NCBI GenBank assembly: GCA_934539245.1
Contig: CAKTCK010000016.1
Location: forward strand, 1 to 42,821
Length of the DNA: 42,821 nucleotides
Direction of reading: 5' to 3'
DNA from: an uncultured Faecalibacterium sp.
GTDB lineage: Bacteria > Bacillota > Clostridia > Oscillospirales > Ruminococcaceae
In this document: piece after piece, positions 1 through 7,482 of the stretch
Numbering within the stretch: position 1 is the first letter of the stretch
Layout: the number at the start of each line of letters is the position of its first letter
The notes under the pieces: model-generated
The model's database searches: none
What the model was told of the DNA's origin: nothing
Seen by the model: only the letters and a program-made list of their open reading frames with translations
Translations under genes and position numbers: made by a program

Positions 1-1340
1 TGGATGCCGGTGAGGTACATGATCATGCGCTCAAAGCCCAAGCCGTAGCCTGCGTGCTCCACGCCGCCGAACTTGCGAAGGTTCAGGTACCACTCGTAGT
101 TGGTCTTGTCCATGCCCAGCTCGTCCATGCGTGCCACCAGCTTGCCGTAGTCCTCTTCACGCTGGCTGCCGCCGATCAGCTCGCCGATGCCGGGCACCAG
201 CATATCCGCTGCTGCCACGGTCTTGCCGTCGGCGTTCTGCTTCATGTAGAAGCTCTTGATCTCCTTGGGGTAGTCGGTGACAAAGACCGGCTTTTTGTAC
301 ACCACCTCAGTCAGGTAGCGCTCGTGCTCGGTCTGGATATCCACGCCCCACTCCACAGGATACTGGAACTTCTTGTTGTTCTTTTCCAGGATCTCAATGG
401 CTTCAGTGTAGCTGATGCGGGCGAAATCGCTGTTTGCCACCAGCTCCAGACGCTCGATGAGGCCCTTGTCGATGAACTGATTGAAGAAGGCCATCTCGTC
501 CGGGCAGTTGTCCAGCACATAGCGGATGACGTACTTGATCATAGCCTCGGCGTTGTCCATGTAGCCGTTCAGGTCGCAGAAAGCCATCTCCGGCTCGATC
601 ATCCAGAACTCGGCGGCGTGGCGGGTGGTAAAGCTCTTCTCGGCGCGGAAGGTGGGGCCAAAGGTGTACACCTTGCCGAATGCCATGGCCATGGCCTCGG
701 CTTCCAGCTGGCCGGAAACGGTCAGGTTGACCGGCTTTTCAAAGAAGTCCTGGCTGTAATCCACAGCGCCGTCCTCGGTCTTGGGCACATTGTCCAGATC
801 CAGCGTGGTCACGCGGAACATCTCGCCGGCACCCTCGCAGTCAGAGGCGGTGATCAGCGGAGAGTGGGCGTAGACAAAGCCGTTCTCCTGGAAGAACTTG
901 TGGATGGCGTAGGCTGCCACGCTGCGCACGCGGAAAGCGGCGTTGAAGGTGTTGGTGCGGGGGCGCAGGGTGGGCATGGTGCGCAGATACTCCATGCTCA
1001 TCTTCTTTTTCTGCAGGGGGTACTCGTCGGCGGGGCAGTCGCCCAGGATCTCCACGCTCTCGGCGTTCAGCTCAAAGGGCTGCTTTGCCTGCGGGGTGAG
1101 CACCAGCTTGCCCTTGATGCGCAGGCTGCTGTATAGACCGGTGTGGATGACTTCATCGTAATTTGCCAGCTTGCCGGCTTCCAGCACCACCTGCAGGGTC
1201 TTGAAGCAGCCGCCGTCCGACAGGGCGATGAAGCCGATGTTCTTGGAGTCGCGGATGTTCTTTGCCCAGCCGCAGACGGTGATCTCGGTGCCGTCCGCCG
1301 GGGTGTTCTTGAACAGCGAAAGGATCTCGGTACGTTCCAT
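1..1340 (-). CDS. asnS: Asparaginyl-tRNA synthetase, 3' end cut off by the window edge
   Basis: Class II aminoacyl-tRNA synthetase that charges tRNA(Asn) in the cytoplasm. The N-terminal OB-fold anticodon domain (about residues 10-110) starts [10 protein letters not shown] and contains the [17 protein letters not shown] strand. The class II core follows, with a motif 2 region ([21 protein letters not shown]) and motif 3 ([15 protein letters not shown]) at the very edge of the window. 446 codons are visible; AsnRS is usually about 460 residues, so only around 20 residues are missing. The ATG at 1340 follows a GGAGAAC ribosome site. AsnRS is preferred over AspRS or LysRS because of the short OB domain and the Asn-type T-box upstream. 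Confidence 0.95.
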   Translation of the reverse strand, partial: MERTEILSLFKNTPADGTEITVCGWAKNIRDSKNIGFIALSDGGCFKTLQVVLEAGKLANYDEVIHTGLYSSLRIKGKLVLTPQAKQPFELNAESVEILGDCPADEYPLQKKKMSMEYLRTMPTLRPRTNTFNAAFRVRSVAAYAIHKFFQENGFVYAHSPLITASDCEGAGEMFRVTTLDLDNVPKTEDGAVDYSQDFFEKPVNLTVSGQLEAEAMAMAFGKVYTFGPTFRAEKSFTTRHAAEFWMIEPEMAFCDLNGYMDNAEAMIKYVIRYVLDNCPDEMAFFNQFIDKGLIERLELVANSDFARISYTEAIEILEKNNKKFQYPVEWGVDIQTEHERYLTEVVYKKPVFVTDYPKEIKSFYMKQNADGKTVAAADMLVPGIGELIGGSQREEDYGKLVARMDELGMDKTNYEWYLNLRKFGGVEHAGYGLGFERMIMYLTGI

Positions 1341-1424
1341 AATAGTTCTCCTTTTCGTCCTCTGTATAAAGAGGCTCGATCCTCTGTTTTGTCTGCGGGC
1401 ACCGGGGTGCCCGCAGACAAAGCC

Positions 1425-1728
1425 AAAAATAAAAAATAAAAGACAGCTTTTGCCCTGAAAGTTCAGGGCGAACAAGCTGTCTTGTAATGTCCGCGGTGCC
1501 ACCTGAATTACCGGAAGTGTCCGGTCGCTCACGCGCTCTTTGTTTAAGCGCTGTCCCTGTAACGCTGGACCTGCGGCGCACCTACTTAGCGGCAGACGCG
1601 CTGCCGTGTTCAGCTTGCTGCTCCCGGGTGTTCGTTCACGCGGCGCACGGGCGCGGCTCTCAGCTGTGCCGCACTCTCTGGGCCGGACGGCCCGCGCTAC
1701 TTTTCCCGTTCCTTGCATTTGTTGTTCT
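1425..1728 (-). promoter_or_regulatory. T-box riboswitch leader of asnS
   Basis: The leader of asnS, read leftwards, carries the T-box core AGGTGGCACCGCGG (about 1490-1503), which pairs with the NCCA end of uncharged tRNA. A strong terminator hairpin lies downstream (1440-1484, arms AAGACAGCTT / AAGCTGTCTT with an inner GCCCTGAA/TTCAGGGC stem) followed by a T-rich run at 1425-1440. Upstream is the long stem I region. A candidate specifier codon AAC (Asn) lies at 1636-1634 in the context GTGAACGAAC, which agrees with the downstream gene. Expected behaviour: uncharged tRNA(Asn) stabilises the antiterminator and switches asnS on. The specifier assignment is by eye and was not folded. Confidence 0.9.
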
Positions 1729-1757
1729 AAAATAGCACGTTGGCGGCATTTTGTCAA
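1729..1757 (-). promoter_or_regulatory. SigA-type promoter for the asnS T-box transcript
   Basis: On the minus strand a perfect -35 TTGACA (1752-1757) is followed by a 17-nt spacer and -10 TATTTT (1729-1734). The start would fall just before the T-box stem I region. Confidence 0.7.
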
Positions 1758-1796
1758 CCTTACTGTGCGGCATCGGTTAAAATTCTGTGTTTTTTC

Positions 1797-1825
1797 TTGT
1801 CAGAACGCCTTTTCTCTGGTAAACT
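1797..1825 (+). promoter_or_regulatory. SigA-type promoter for the lipoprotein gene at 1869
   Basis: TTGTCA (1797-1802), 17-nt spacer, TAAACT (1820-1825), about 40 nt before the ATG. It is divergent from the asnS promoter, with a 39-nt gap between the two -35 boxes. Confidence 0.55.
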
Positions 1826-1868
1826 GGAAAAAAGCGGTATTCCGCAAAAACGCATTCTGGAGGAGATC

Positions 1869-2411
1869 ATGAAGCACACACACCGCGCTATCCGTCTTTT
1901 GACCCTCGCCGTGGTCAGCTGCGCACTGGCCGCTCTGCTGAGCGGCTGCACCAAAGAGGAATTCATTGCCGGGTACAACAAATTTATGTTCGGCGACTGG
2001 CTGCCCGCCTATGGAAACACCTCCCAGTCCGGCGCATCGGACAGCAGCACTCCCAGTGACCACGAGTACGACCCGCCCAACCCCGAGTGCGACGCCAAGA
2101 TCTCCTCGCTGATGAGCGAGCTGTATTCGCTGGAGGCCGCAGCACGGTCGGATGTCAGTAGTGCCATCCAGAGCGCAAAGGACGAATACCACGCCCTGCC
2201 CGCCTCTGAGCGCACCCTCGGCAATAAGTTCAGCATCGCCTACAAGCATCTCTCCGCGGTGGAGAGCACCTACGACAGTGCCGTCTCCTCGGTGGTCAGC
2301 GAGATGCGCAGCGTTCTGCGGGAGTATAACCAGCCTGAGACCGTGGCTGATGAAGCGTGGAGCTACTATCAGTCTGCCAAAAACAGCATGATCGCCAGCC
2401 TTGGCGGCTGA
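1869..2411 (+). CDS. Putative lipoprotein, coiled-coil-like
   Basis: 180-residue secreted protein of unknown function. A type II signal peptide (basic MKHTHRAIR, hydrophobic stretch, lipobox LLSGC with Cys at about 26) predicts lipid anchoring to the outer face of the membrane. A Ser/Pro/Asp-rich linker (about 45-70) precedes a helical, heptad-like region with many Ala, Glu and Ser (SLMSELYSLEAAARSDV onward). The start was set at the ATG at 1869 because AGGAG sits 5 nt upstream and the signal peptide begins there; an in-frame start at 1740 would put the signal inside the protein. Its 3' end abuts spoIIP, which converges on it with a 1-nt gap. I do not recognise a family. Confidence 0.75.
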   Translation: MKHTHRAIRLLTLAVVSCALAALLSGCTKEEFIAGYNKFMFGDWLPAYGNTSQSGASDSSTPSDHEYDPPNPECDAKISSLMSELYSLEAAARSDVSSAIQSAKDEYHALPASERTLGNKFSIAYKHLSAVESTYDSAVSSVVSEMRSVLREYNQPETVADEAWSYYQSAKNSMIASLGG

Positions 2412-2412
2412 T

Positions 2413-3543
2413 TCAACTTAATAGTGCATCCGCGAGGCCCTGTGCTGCCAGATATCCGGCGTACAGGGCCTCATTTAGGTTGTTGCCGTGCCCGCCGATC
2501 TCGATCAGCAGACTGCCGGTGGTCAGATCCTGATTATAGAACCGGTAGCTGAACAGCACCGGGCGGGTAAATCCGGGGTATTTTGCTTCCATGCTGCGTT
2601 CCCACGCGGCGGCAAAGCGCAGGTTCTGCCGCCATGCGGGCAGCTGCACGCTGGTGCCGTTGTCGCACCCGCAGATGATCATCACCTGCGCCGCCTGCCG
2701 CCCGTCTATGGTGCACACCGGGGCGCAGCGGGTGCCGTTTTCCCGCTCAATGGCGTCGCGGTGGACGTCCAGCACCACCTTGATGCTGGGGTACTGCGCC
2801 AGATACTGTTGCACCACCGCCCGGCTGTTGGCGTAGCTGCCGGTGTAGCTGGGGTAATCGTTCAGGGTCTCGTCGTGCAGGGTACAGATGCCCGCCGCGT
2901 TGAGGGTATCGGCCATCACCCGCCCCACCGCGCACATATTGATGCTGCGGTCGGTACTGCGCGCCCCGTCCCCGGGGGTGAACCACAGTCCGGCAGAAAG
3001 GCGGTAGTCCTCGGTGGCGTGAGTGTGCATGATGAGCACCTGCGGCGCGGCGCTGTCCTTTTCGATGGCAAAGGGTAAGGGCTGCGCCGCCTCGGCGGCG
3101 ATGTCTGCCGCCGATTGCCGGGTGTTATTCTTGATGCTGCCCGCACCGCAGGGAATGTACTTTTCGCCGCTGCCCTGCCCGAACTGCTGCTCTGTCACCG
3201 TACCGGCATCGGCAGGGCGGGCTTCGTCCGGCTGCAATGCCACAAAATACTGCTCCACCTCGGTCTGCACCGGGGCGGCAGCTTCCTGCGCCGGAGAGGG
3301 CGCGGATGCAGCCTCCGGCACGCTTTCCGCAGACGCTTCTGCCGCCGCCCGGCTCTCCACTGCCTGCTGTCCCAGATGCAGCAAAGTTTGCGCCGCGGGC
3401 ACCGGCGCTGCCAAAAAGGCCGCCAGCACCAGCGCGGCGCTGCGGGCAAAGATGCACAGCGCCGCAAACAGCACCGCAGCCTGCAAAAAGGGCACTGCCC
3501 TGCTCTGCCCCGCAGGCAGACGCCAAGGCTCTCTGCTGCGCAT
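2413..3543 (-). CDS. spoIIP: Stage II sporulation protein P (SpoIIP) peptidoglycan hydrolase
   Basis: SpoIIP is the amidase/endopeptidase that works with SpoIID and SpoIIM to thin septal peptidoglycan during forespore engulfment. The 376-residue protein has one N-terminal membrane segment (about 18-46), an Ala/Glu/Pro-rich linker (about 60-120) and the amidase domain from about 165 to the end. Motifs seen are VLIMHTHATEDY (His173/His175 region), RSTDRSINM, KVVLDVHRDA and LLIEIGGHGNNLNEAL with the metal or catalytic Glu. The ATG at 3543 has GGAGG 7 nt upstream. Its neighbours gpr and rpsT reproduce the rpsT-gpr-spoIIP gene order of Bacillus. All expected motifs are present, so nothing suggests a pseudogene. 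Confidence 0.93.
   Translation of the reverse strand: MRSREPWRLPAGQSRAVPFLQAAVLFAALCIFARSAALVLAAFLAAPVPAAQTLLHLGQQAVESRAAAEASAESVPEAASAPSPAQEAAAPVQTEVEQYFVALQPDEARPADAGTVTEQQFGQGSGEKYIPCGAGSIKNNTRQSAADIAAEAAQPLPFAIEKDSAAPQVLIMHTHATEDYRLSAGLWFTPGDGARSTDRSINMCAVGRVMADTLNAAGICTLHDETLNDYPSYTGSYANSRAVVQQYLAQYPSIKVVLDVHRDAIERENGTRCAPVCTIDGRQAAQVMIICGCDNGTSVQLPAWRQNLRFAAAWERSMEAKYPGFTRPVLFSYRFYNQDLTTGSLLIEIGGHGNNLNEALYAGYLAAQGLADALLS
2434..2480 (+). terminator. Inverted repeat inside the spoIIP 3' end, possible terminator
   Basis: Perfect 10-bp arms GAGGCCCTGT (2434-2443) and ACAGGGCCTC (2463-2472), 19-nt loop, followed only by ATTTAGGTT. It lies just after the stop of the rightward lipoprotein gene but inside the spoIIP coding region, so it could stop the rightward transcript. 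The T-run is poor. Confidence 0.35.
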
Positions 3544-3570
3544 GGCAAGACCTCCTTTCCGATCAGTGGG

Positions 3571-3630
3571 ACGATTTAGAATGGCTTCCGCTGCGCTCTA
3601 GCCATGATCAGCGGAAAAATTATTTTTATT
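3571..3630 (+). repeat. Dispersed 60-bp structured repeat, copy A
   Basis: Begins ACGATTT and contains four ordered pairing segments: a = ATGGCT (3581-3586), b = TCCGCT (3587-3592), a' = AGCCAT (3600-3605), b' = AGCGGA (3610-3615), then a T-rich tail. Same architecture as copies B, C and D, but with different, compensating bases in a/a'. It faces copy B in inverted orientation. Confidence 0.8.
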
Positions 3631-3632
3631 TC

Positions 3633-3674
3633 GCAATTCTGGAAAATCTGCGGATTTTCCAGAATTGCCTTTTT
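3633..3674 (+). terminator. Perfect 15-bp hairpin with CTGCGG loop and T-run
   Basis: Arms 3633-3647 and 3654-3668 are perfectly complementary around loop CTGCGG (3648-3653), followed by C-TTTTT and ACGGAGAGGGG. It directly follows repeat copy A and has the form of an intrinsic terminator on the plus strand, although no plus-strand gene reads into it except through spoIIP antisense. Confidence 0.7.
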
Positions 3675-3780
3675 ACGGAGAGGGGCGCAAAGATAACGCA
3701 GTATTTTCCCGCAGCGCCGCGCTTGCACAGCAAGCGGCGCTGCAAATGCCGTTTGCCGCCACGACCCCTCCCGTGAAAAT
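3675..3780. other. Spacer between two inverted repeat-hairpin modules
   Basis: No gene seen. The two ends mirror each other: ACGGAGAGGGG (3675) on the plus strand and ACGGGAGGGG on the minus strand (3765-3774 complement). The middle holds a GCAGCGCCGCGCTTG...CAAGCGGCGCTGC inverted repeat (about 3711-3742). The whole 3571-3878 block therefore looks like two copies of one module arranged tail to tail. Confidence 0.55.
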
Positions 3781-3814
3781 GCGTTTGGAGCGCTCCGCAG
3801 AGCGCGACAAACGC
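3781..3814 (-). terminator. Hairpin with CTGCGG loop downstream of gpr
   Basis: Read leftwards: GCGTTTG-TC-GCGCT, loop CTGCGG, AGCGC-TC-CAAACGC, then ATTTTCACGGGAGGGG. The stem has one internal TC/TC mismatch. It lies about 60 nt after the gpr stop, directly after repeat copy B, so it is the likely gpr terminator. Confidence 0.65.
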
Positions 3815-3817
3815 GAA

Positions 3818-3878
3818 AATTTAAAAATTTCTTCCGCTATTGATGCCCAGAGCGCAAGCGGAGGGCATTTCAAATCGT
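3818..3878 (-). repeat. Dispersed 60-bp structured repeat, copy B
   Basis: Minus-strand copy starting ACGATTT immediately after the gpr TAG. Segments read leftwards: a = ATGCCC (3868-3863), b = TCCGCT (3862-3857), a' = GGGCAT (3848-3843), b' = AGCGGA (3838-3833), then an AT-rich tail. The a/a' pair differs from copies A, C and D but is still fully complementary. Confidence 0.8.
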
Positions 3879-4664
3879 CTACCCCGTCAGCCAGCAGAGC
3901 TGCTGCACGGTAAGGCGGGGCTGCAAGGCGCGGTTGACACTGCCCGCCAGCAGCGCCGCGCCATGGGCGATGACGCTATCCAGCGCGCGGGGCGTGACCA
4001 CAAGGTCTGCGCCCTCCTGCGATTGCATCAGGGTGGGGATGCCCGCCGCCACCACCGGCACGCCTAGGGTGTCCCGGGTCAGGTGGCGGGTATGGTCGGC
4101 CTGCGCCGGGTAAAGCCCCGAGTCCGAAAACTGCACCGTGCGCCCCAGCCGCTGCCCCTCGGCAGAGCAGAGACTGTCCACGCAGACCACCGCCGCCGGA
4201 CGCAGCTGCCCCACCAGCGCTGCCGCCAGCTGCTGTAAGGAAAGCCCGGTGGCTGCCGCCACCCCGGGCGCAACGGCTGCTACCGGGCGCAGACCCCGCA
4301 CCGGCGGGGCAGTGCCCGCGCCCATAGTGACAAGGATGCGCTGCACCGTGCGCGGGCCAAGGGCATCGGCAGTAATGCGGCGGTTGCCCACCCCCAGCAC
4401 CAGCACCGGCCCTTCCGGCGGCAGCAGGGCGCGCAGCTCCCGGGCGCACACCTCGATAACGGCAGCGTCCCGCTCGTCCAGCACGCTGACGCTGGGCATT
4501 TCCAGCGTGACATACCTGCCCCGGGGGCGGCTGAGCCCCTCGCGGGCGATCTCCACCCGCGTCACTGTCACCCCGCCGTGGCGGGCGGTAGCCAGCCGCA
4601 CCCCTGCGGGCAGCGGCTGCGCCGCGCCGCTGAACAGCTCGTCAGCCATATCCGTAGTACGCAT
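3879..4664 (-). CDS. gpr: Germination protease GPR (spore protease), short form
   Basis: GPR degrades small acid-soluble spore proteins at germination and is made as a zymogen. 261 residues from the ATG at 4664, which has GGAGAG about 9 nt upstream. Family landmarks are the N-terminal TTDMADEL (processing-region TDLA-type motif), VLGVGNRRITADALGP, VVCVDSLCSAEGQRLG, TVQFSDSGLYP and LTRDTLGVPVVAAGIPTL. It is shorter than the 325-370 residues I expect for the family, and the usual QTGMET segment reads AATGLSLQ here, so activity may be altered. A longer in-frame start at 4754 gives an unlikely hydrophobic extension and was not used. Next to spoIIP downstream and divergent from rpsT. Confidence 0.9.
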   Translation of the reverse strand: MRTTDMADELFSGAAQPLPAGVRLATARHGGVTVTRVEIAREGLSRPRGRYVTLEMPSVSVLDERDAAVIEVCARELRALLPPEGPVLVLGVGNRRITADALGPRTVQRILVTMGAGTAPPVRGLRPVAAVAPGVAAATGLSLQQLAAALVGQLRPAAVVCVDSLCSAEGQRLGRTVQFSDSGLYPAQADHTRHLTRDTLGVPVVAAGIPTLMQSQEGADLVVTPRALDSVIAHGAALLAGSVNRALQPRLTVQQLCWLTG

Positions 4665-4762
4665 TTTCCACACTCTCCGTTCCTTTTTGGGGCAAAAGCC
4701 CGCTTTCTTGCCGGAAAGTATGGGAAAAATAAAACTTTTCCAAACAAAAATCAAAAAAACGC

Positions 4763-4791
4763 TTGCGCTGGTACGCGAAATATGGTATCAT
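4763..4791 (+). promoter_or_regulatory. Promoter for rpsT
   Basis: TTGCGC (4763-4768), 17-nt spacer, TATCAT (4786-4791), about 38 nt before the rpsT ATG. The -35 context CTTGCGCTGG is the same as in the ychF promoter. Confidence 0.6.
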
Positions 4792-4829
4792 AGGGTGCGC
4801 TGTTATAGGTAGCCAAGGAGGTGGAACGA

Positions 4830-5090
4830 ATGCCTAACATCAAATCTCAGAAGGACCGCGTCGTGCAGGCTGCTGCAGAGCAGGCTCACAACAAGGCCAT
4901 TAAGACCAACCTGAAAACAGTCGTCAAGAAGGCAGACGCTGCCATCGATGCGAATGCCGCTGACAAGGACGCAACCGTCCTGGCTGCTGTTTCCGCGATC
5001 GACAAGGCTCGCGCTAAGGGTGTCATCAAGAAGAACACCGCCAGCCGCAAGATCAGCCGTATGGCAAAGCGTGCTAACAAGAACGCTTGA
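4830..5090 (+). CDS. rpsT: 30S ribosomal protein S20
   Basis: S20 binds 16S rRNA in the body of the small subunit. The 86-residue, Lys/Ala-rich protein begins MPNIKSQKDRV and ends SRMAKRANKNA, typical of the family in length and composition. The ATG at 4830 was chosen over an in-frame GTG at 4821 because AAGGAGGTGG (4815-4824) is spaced correctly for it. It has its own promoter and terminator, so it is monocistronic and divergent from gpr. Confidence 0.97.
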   Translation: MPNIKSQKDRVVQAAAEQAHNKAIKTNLKTVVKKADAAIDANAADKDATVLAAVSAIDKARAKGVIKKNTASRKISRMAKRANKNA

Positions 5091-5112
5091 TCGCGCAGTT
5101 TGATTGACGAAC

Positions 5113-5157
5113 AAAACCTCTGTATCGGGTACCCGGTACAGGGGTTTTTGTTTTTTC
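5113..5157. terminator. Bidirectional terminator between rpsT and the spoVA operon
   Basis: AAAACCTCTGTA-TCGGGTACCCGG-TACAGGGGTTTT hairpin followed by a T-rich run on the plus strand; the minus strand has an A/T-rich exit too. Serves rpsT and probably the leftward gene ending at 5163. Confidence 0.85.
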
Positions 5158-5162
5158 CGGGG

Positions 5163-5414
5163 TCATGCCCCGCACAGCGCGGCAAGGCTCTGCCGCTGCA
5201 CCGGTTCCAGCAGCTGCTCCGGCGGCAGGGGCTGCGGCGGCGCCGCCATCCACCACGCCGCCCACGCGGCGGGCACAGCCACCGCCAGCGAAAGCCCCGG
5301 GTACAAAAGTGCCGGTTCGCGCAGCCACGGGCTGCCCGGCGGCAGCACCAACGCCGTGCACAGACACAGCGCCGCCCACAGCTCCCACAATACGGTCTGT
5401 CCGCTGTGTTTCAT
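5163..5414 (-). CDS. Small hypothetical membrane protein
   Basis: 83 residues beginning MKHSGQTVLWELW, with two hydrophobic segments (about 8-24 and 34-56, the second rich in Trp and Ala) and a Pro/Gln-rich tail. The ATG at 5414 is preferred over the GTG at 5423 because GGAGGTGAG is correctly spaced only for the ATG. It lies 77 nt downstream of spoVAE in the same direction and could be the last gene of that operon. I recognise no family; a small inner-membrane helper of the SpoVA channel is only a guess from position. Confidence 0.55.
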   Translation of the reverse strand: MKHSGQTVLWELWAALCLCTALVLPPGSPWLREPALLYPGLSLAVAVPAAWAAWWMAAPPQPLPPEQLLEPVQRQSLAALCGA

Positions 5415-5491
5415 GCGCCTCACCTCCGTTTTGCCCCCAGTTTACCAGCCGCCGGGCGCAAAATATAGCGAAGCAGCGCGGGCAAAACAGT

Positions 5492-5848
5492 TCAGTTCTG
5501 GTCATGGCTCTTGCCCACAAGGCTGCACACCACGCCGCAGACAAGGCTTGCGGTGATGCCCGCAGAGGCAGCGGTCAGCCCGCCGGTCAGGATGCCGATG
5601 GCGCCCTTTTCTGCCACGGCGGTGCGCACCCCCTTTGCCAGCAGATGCCCGAAGCCCAGCAGCGGCACGCTCGCCCCCGCACCGGCAAACTCTGCCAGCG
5701 GCGCATACAGCTCCACCGCCGAGAGCACCACCCCCGCCACCACATAGCCGGTCAGGATGCGGGCCGGGGTAAGCTTTGTCAGGTCGATGAACAGCTGCCC
5801 CACCGCGCAGATGGCGCCGCCTATTAAAAATGCCCACAGATAGTTCAT
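5492..5848 (-). CDS. spoVAE: Stage V sporulation protein AE (SpoVAE/AEb)
   Basis: 118-residue polytopic membrane protein, one of the SpoVA proteins that move dipicolinic acid into the forespore and release it at germination. It starts MNYLWAFLIGGAICAVGQL and contains LTPARILTGYVVAGVVLSA and GFGHLLAKGV, both characteristic of the family. Length matches the short AEb form. It begins 1 nt after the spoVAD stop, so the two are translationally coupled. Confidence 0.88.
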   Translation of the reverse strand: MNYLWAFLIGGAICAVGQLFIDLTKLTPARILTGYVVAGVVLSAVELYAPLAEFAGAGASVPLLGFGHLLAKGVRTAVAEKGAIGILTGGLTAASAGITASLVCGVVCSLVGKSHDQN

Positions 5849-5849
5849 T

Positions 5850-6866
5850 TCAGCTCTCCTTTTCCGGCGCGGTCAACTCTACCAAATGCGCCACCGCCGG
5901 GATGCTCTCCTTCTGCAAAAAGGTGGTCTGGCTCATCAGCGCCCCGGTGGCGATGAACAGCACCCGGCGGCTGCCGCGGCGCAGCAGCTTTGGCAGGATA
6001 TGCGCGCAGAGCACGGCGGCGCAGCAGCCCGCACCCGAACCGCCGCTTTTTACCCGCTGCTCCTCGGCATCGTAAAGCAGACAGCCACAGTCCGCGTGGT
6101 TTTTCAGCAGCAGACCCTCTGCCGCCAACAGCTCCCGCAGCATCTGACTGCCCACCAGCCCAAGGTCGCCGGTATAGATGCAGTCGAAATCCCGCAGCTC
6201 TGCATGGGTATCGGCAAGATAATGCAGCAGCGTGGCGGCGGCGGCCGGTGCCATGGCTGCGCCCATGTTGTTGATATCCTTGATGTTATAATCCTGCACC
6301 CGCCCAAAGGTGGCGGCGGCAATGCCCACCCCCTGCCCTGCCGGGCGCAGCAGGCAGCACCCGGCGGCGGTAGCCGTCCACTGGGCAGTAGGGGTGCGCA
6401 CCGCGCCGTAGCTCAGCGGGGTGCGAAACTGACGCTCTGCCGCACAGAAATGACTGGAAGTCATGGCCAGCAGGTTCTGTGCCGCCCCGCTGCTGCACAG
6501 CGCCGCGCCCAGCGCCAGCGCCTCGGCCATGGTACTGCACGCACCGAACAGCCCCGCAAAGGGCACGCCCAGCTCCCGCAGCGCGTAGCCGGAGGCGGTG
6601 CACTGCGCCTGCAAATCCCCTGCCAGCGCAAGGTCTACCCGCTCGGCGGGCAGAGCCGCTTTTTGCAGGCAGCGCCGCGCTGCCCGCAGCTGCAACTGCT
6701 TTTCGGCAGCTTCCCAGCCGCGCTGTCCCAGCCGGTTGTCGGTGGTCAATTCGTCAAAGCCCGCCGCCAGCGGGCCCTCGCTCTCTTTTTTGCCGCCTGC
6801 CGCCGCCTGTGCGGCGATGACCGGCGGTGTATGGAACAACAGGGTATCGCCCCGGCGCTCTGTCAT
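5850..6866 (-). CDS. spoVAD: Stage V sporulation protein AD (SpoVAD)
   Basis: 338-residue thiolase-fold protein that binds dipicolinic acid on the outside of the spore inner membrane. Recognised by GDTLLFHTPPVIAAQAA at the N-terminus, GPLAAGFDE, the substrate-pocket region LFGACSTMAEAL (Cys of the thiolase-like fold), YNIKDINNMGAAMAPAA and IYTGDLGLVGSQML. The ATG at 6866 has AAGGAGAA 7 nt upstream and gives the normal family length; a longer in-frame start reaching into spoVAC was rejected. Middle gene of spoVAC-spoVAD-spoVAE. Confidence 0.93.
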   Translation of the reverse strand: MTERRGDTLLFHTPPVIAAQAAAGGKKESEGPLAAGFDELTTDNRLGQRGWEAAEKQLQLRAARRCLQKAALPAERVDLALAGDLQAQCTASGYALRELGVPFAGLFGACSTMAEALALGAALCSSGAAQNLLAMTSSHFCAAERQFRTPLSYGAVRTPTAQWTATAAGCCLLRPAGQGVGIAAATFGRVQDYNIKDINNMGAAMAPAAAATLLHYLADTHAELRDFDCIYTGDLGLVGSQMLRELLAAEGLLLKNHADCGCLLYDAEEQRVKSGGSGAGCCAAVLCAHILPKLLRRGSRRVLFIATGALMSQTTFLQKESIPAVAHLVELTAPEKES

Positions 6867-6954
6867 AAAAAATTTCTCCTTTCCTGCAAAAAATGCCCCG
6901 GAACGTGCTATACTGGTGCTGTGGCGCTGCAATATCCGGCGGGGCTGTTCCGTA

Positions 6955-7404
6955 TTATAAGGCAGAAGCCCCCAGAAGCCACAGCACCGCACCGTATACC
7001 ACCGCCGCCAGCGTGCCGTACACGATGACTGGCCCGGCGATGAGGAACATCTTGGCTCCCGTGCCCGGCACACGTCCCTCAGCCTTAAACTCGATGGCGG
7101 CGCTGACCACTGCGTTGGCAAAGCCGGTGATGGGCACCAGCGACCCCGCCCCGGCCTTTGCCGCCAGCTTCTGGTACCAGCCCAGCGTGGTCAGCACCGC
7201 CGACAGCAAAATCAAGGTGCAGCTGGTCAGGGTGCCCGCCGCTTCGGCGTCCGCGCCCTGCTGCAAAAACAGCTGCCGCAGCCCCTCGCCCAGCAGGCAG
7301 ATGCCGCCGCCCACGCAGAACGCCCAAAGGCAGTCTGCCAAAAGCGGCGAGTGCGGCCCTGCCTTCTGCACCCGGCGTGCGTATTCCTGCGCTGTCATTT
7401 TCAT
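6955..7404 (-). CDS. spoVAC: Stage V sporulation protein AC (SpoVAC)
   Basis: 149-residue membrane protein with four to five hydrophobic segments. SpoVAC can act as a mechanosensitive channel within the SpoVA complex. Family landmarks: MTAQEYARRVQ, CLWAFCVGGGICLLGEGL, GAGSLVPITGFANAVVS and AIEFKAEGRVPGTGAKMF. Start is either the ATG at 7404 or the one at 7398; a GGGAAG just upstream fits the 7398 ATG slightly better. First gene of the leftward spoVA operon, divergent from the D,D-carboxypeptidase gene with about 78 nt between them. Confidence 0.9.
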   Translation of the reverse strand: MKMTAQEYARRVQKAGPHSPLLADCLWAFCVGGGICLLGEGLRQLFLQQGADAEAAGTLTSCTLILLSAVLTTLGWYQKLAAKAGAGSLVPITGFANAVVSAAIEFKAEGRVPGTGAKMFLIAGPVIVYGTLAAVVYGAVLWLLGASAL

Positions 7405-7482
7405 CTTCCCGCGCCCCCTTTTGCGGATAGTCTGCCCGGGGCGGCGGGTGCTTATCCTTTTTTGTGAAAGAAGGTAGGTTCT

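Noticed and set aside
1740..1868. Longer N-terminus for the first lipoprotein
   Set aside because: Would bury the signal peptide; the good ribosome site and lipoprotein signal both favour the ATG at 1869.
5850..7121. Extended SpoVAD start at 7121
   Set aside because: Would overlap spoVAC and exceed family length; the ATG at 6866 has a strong ribosome site.
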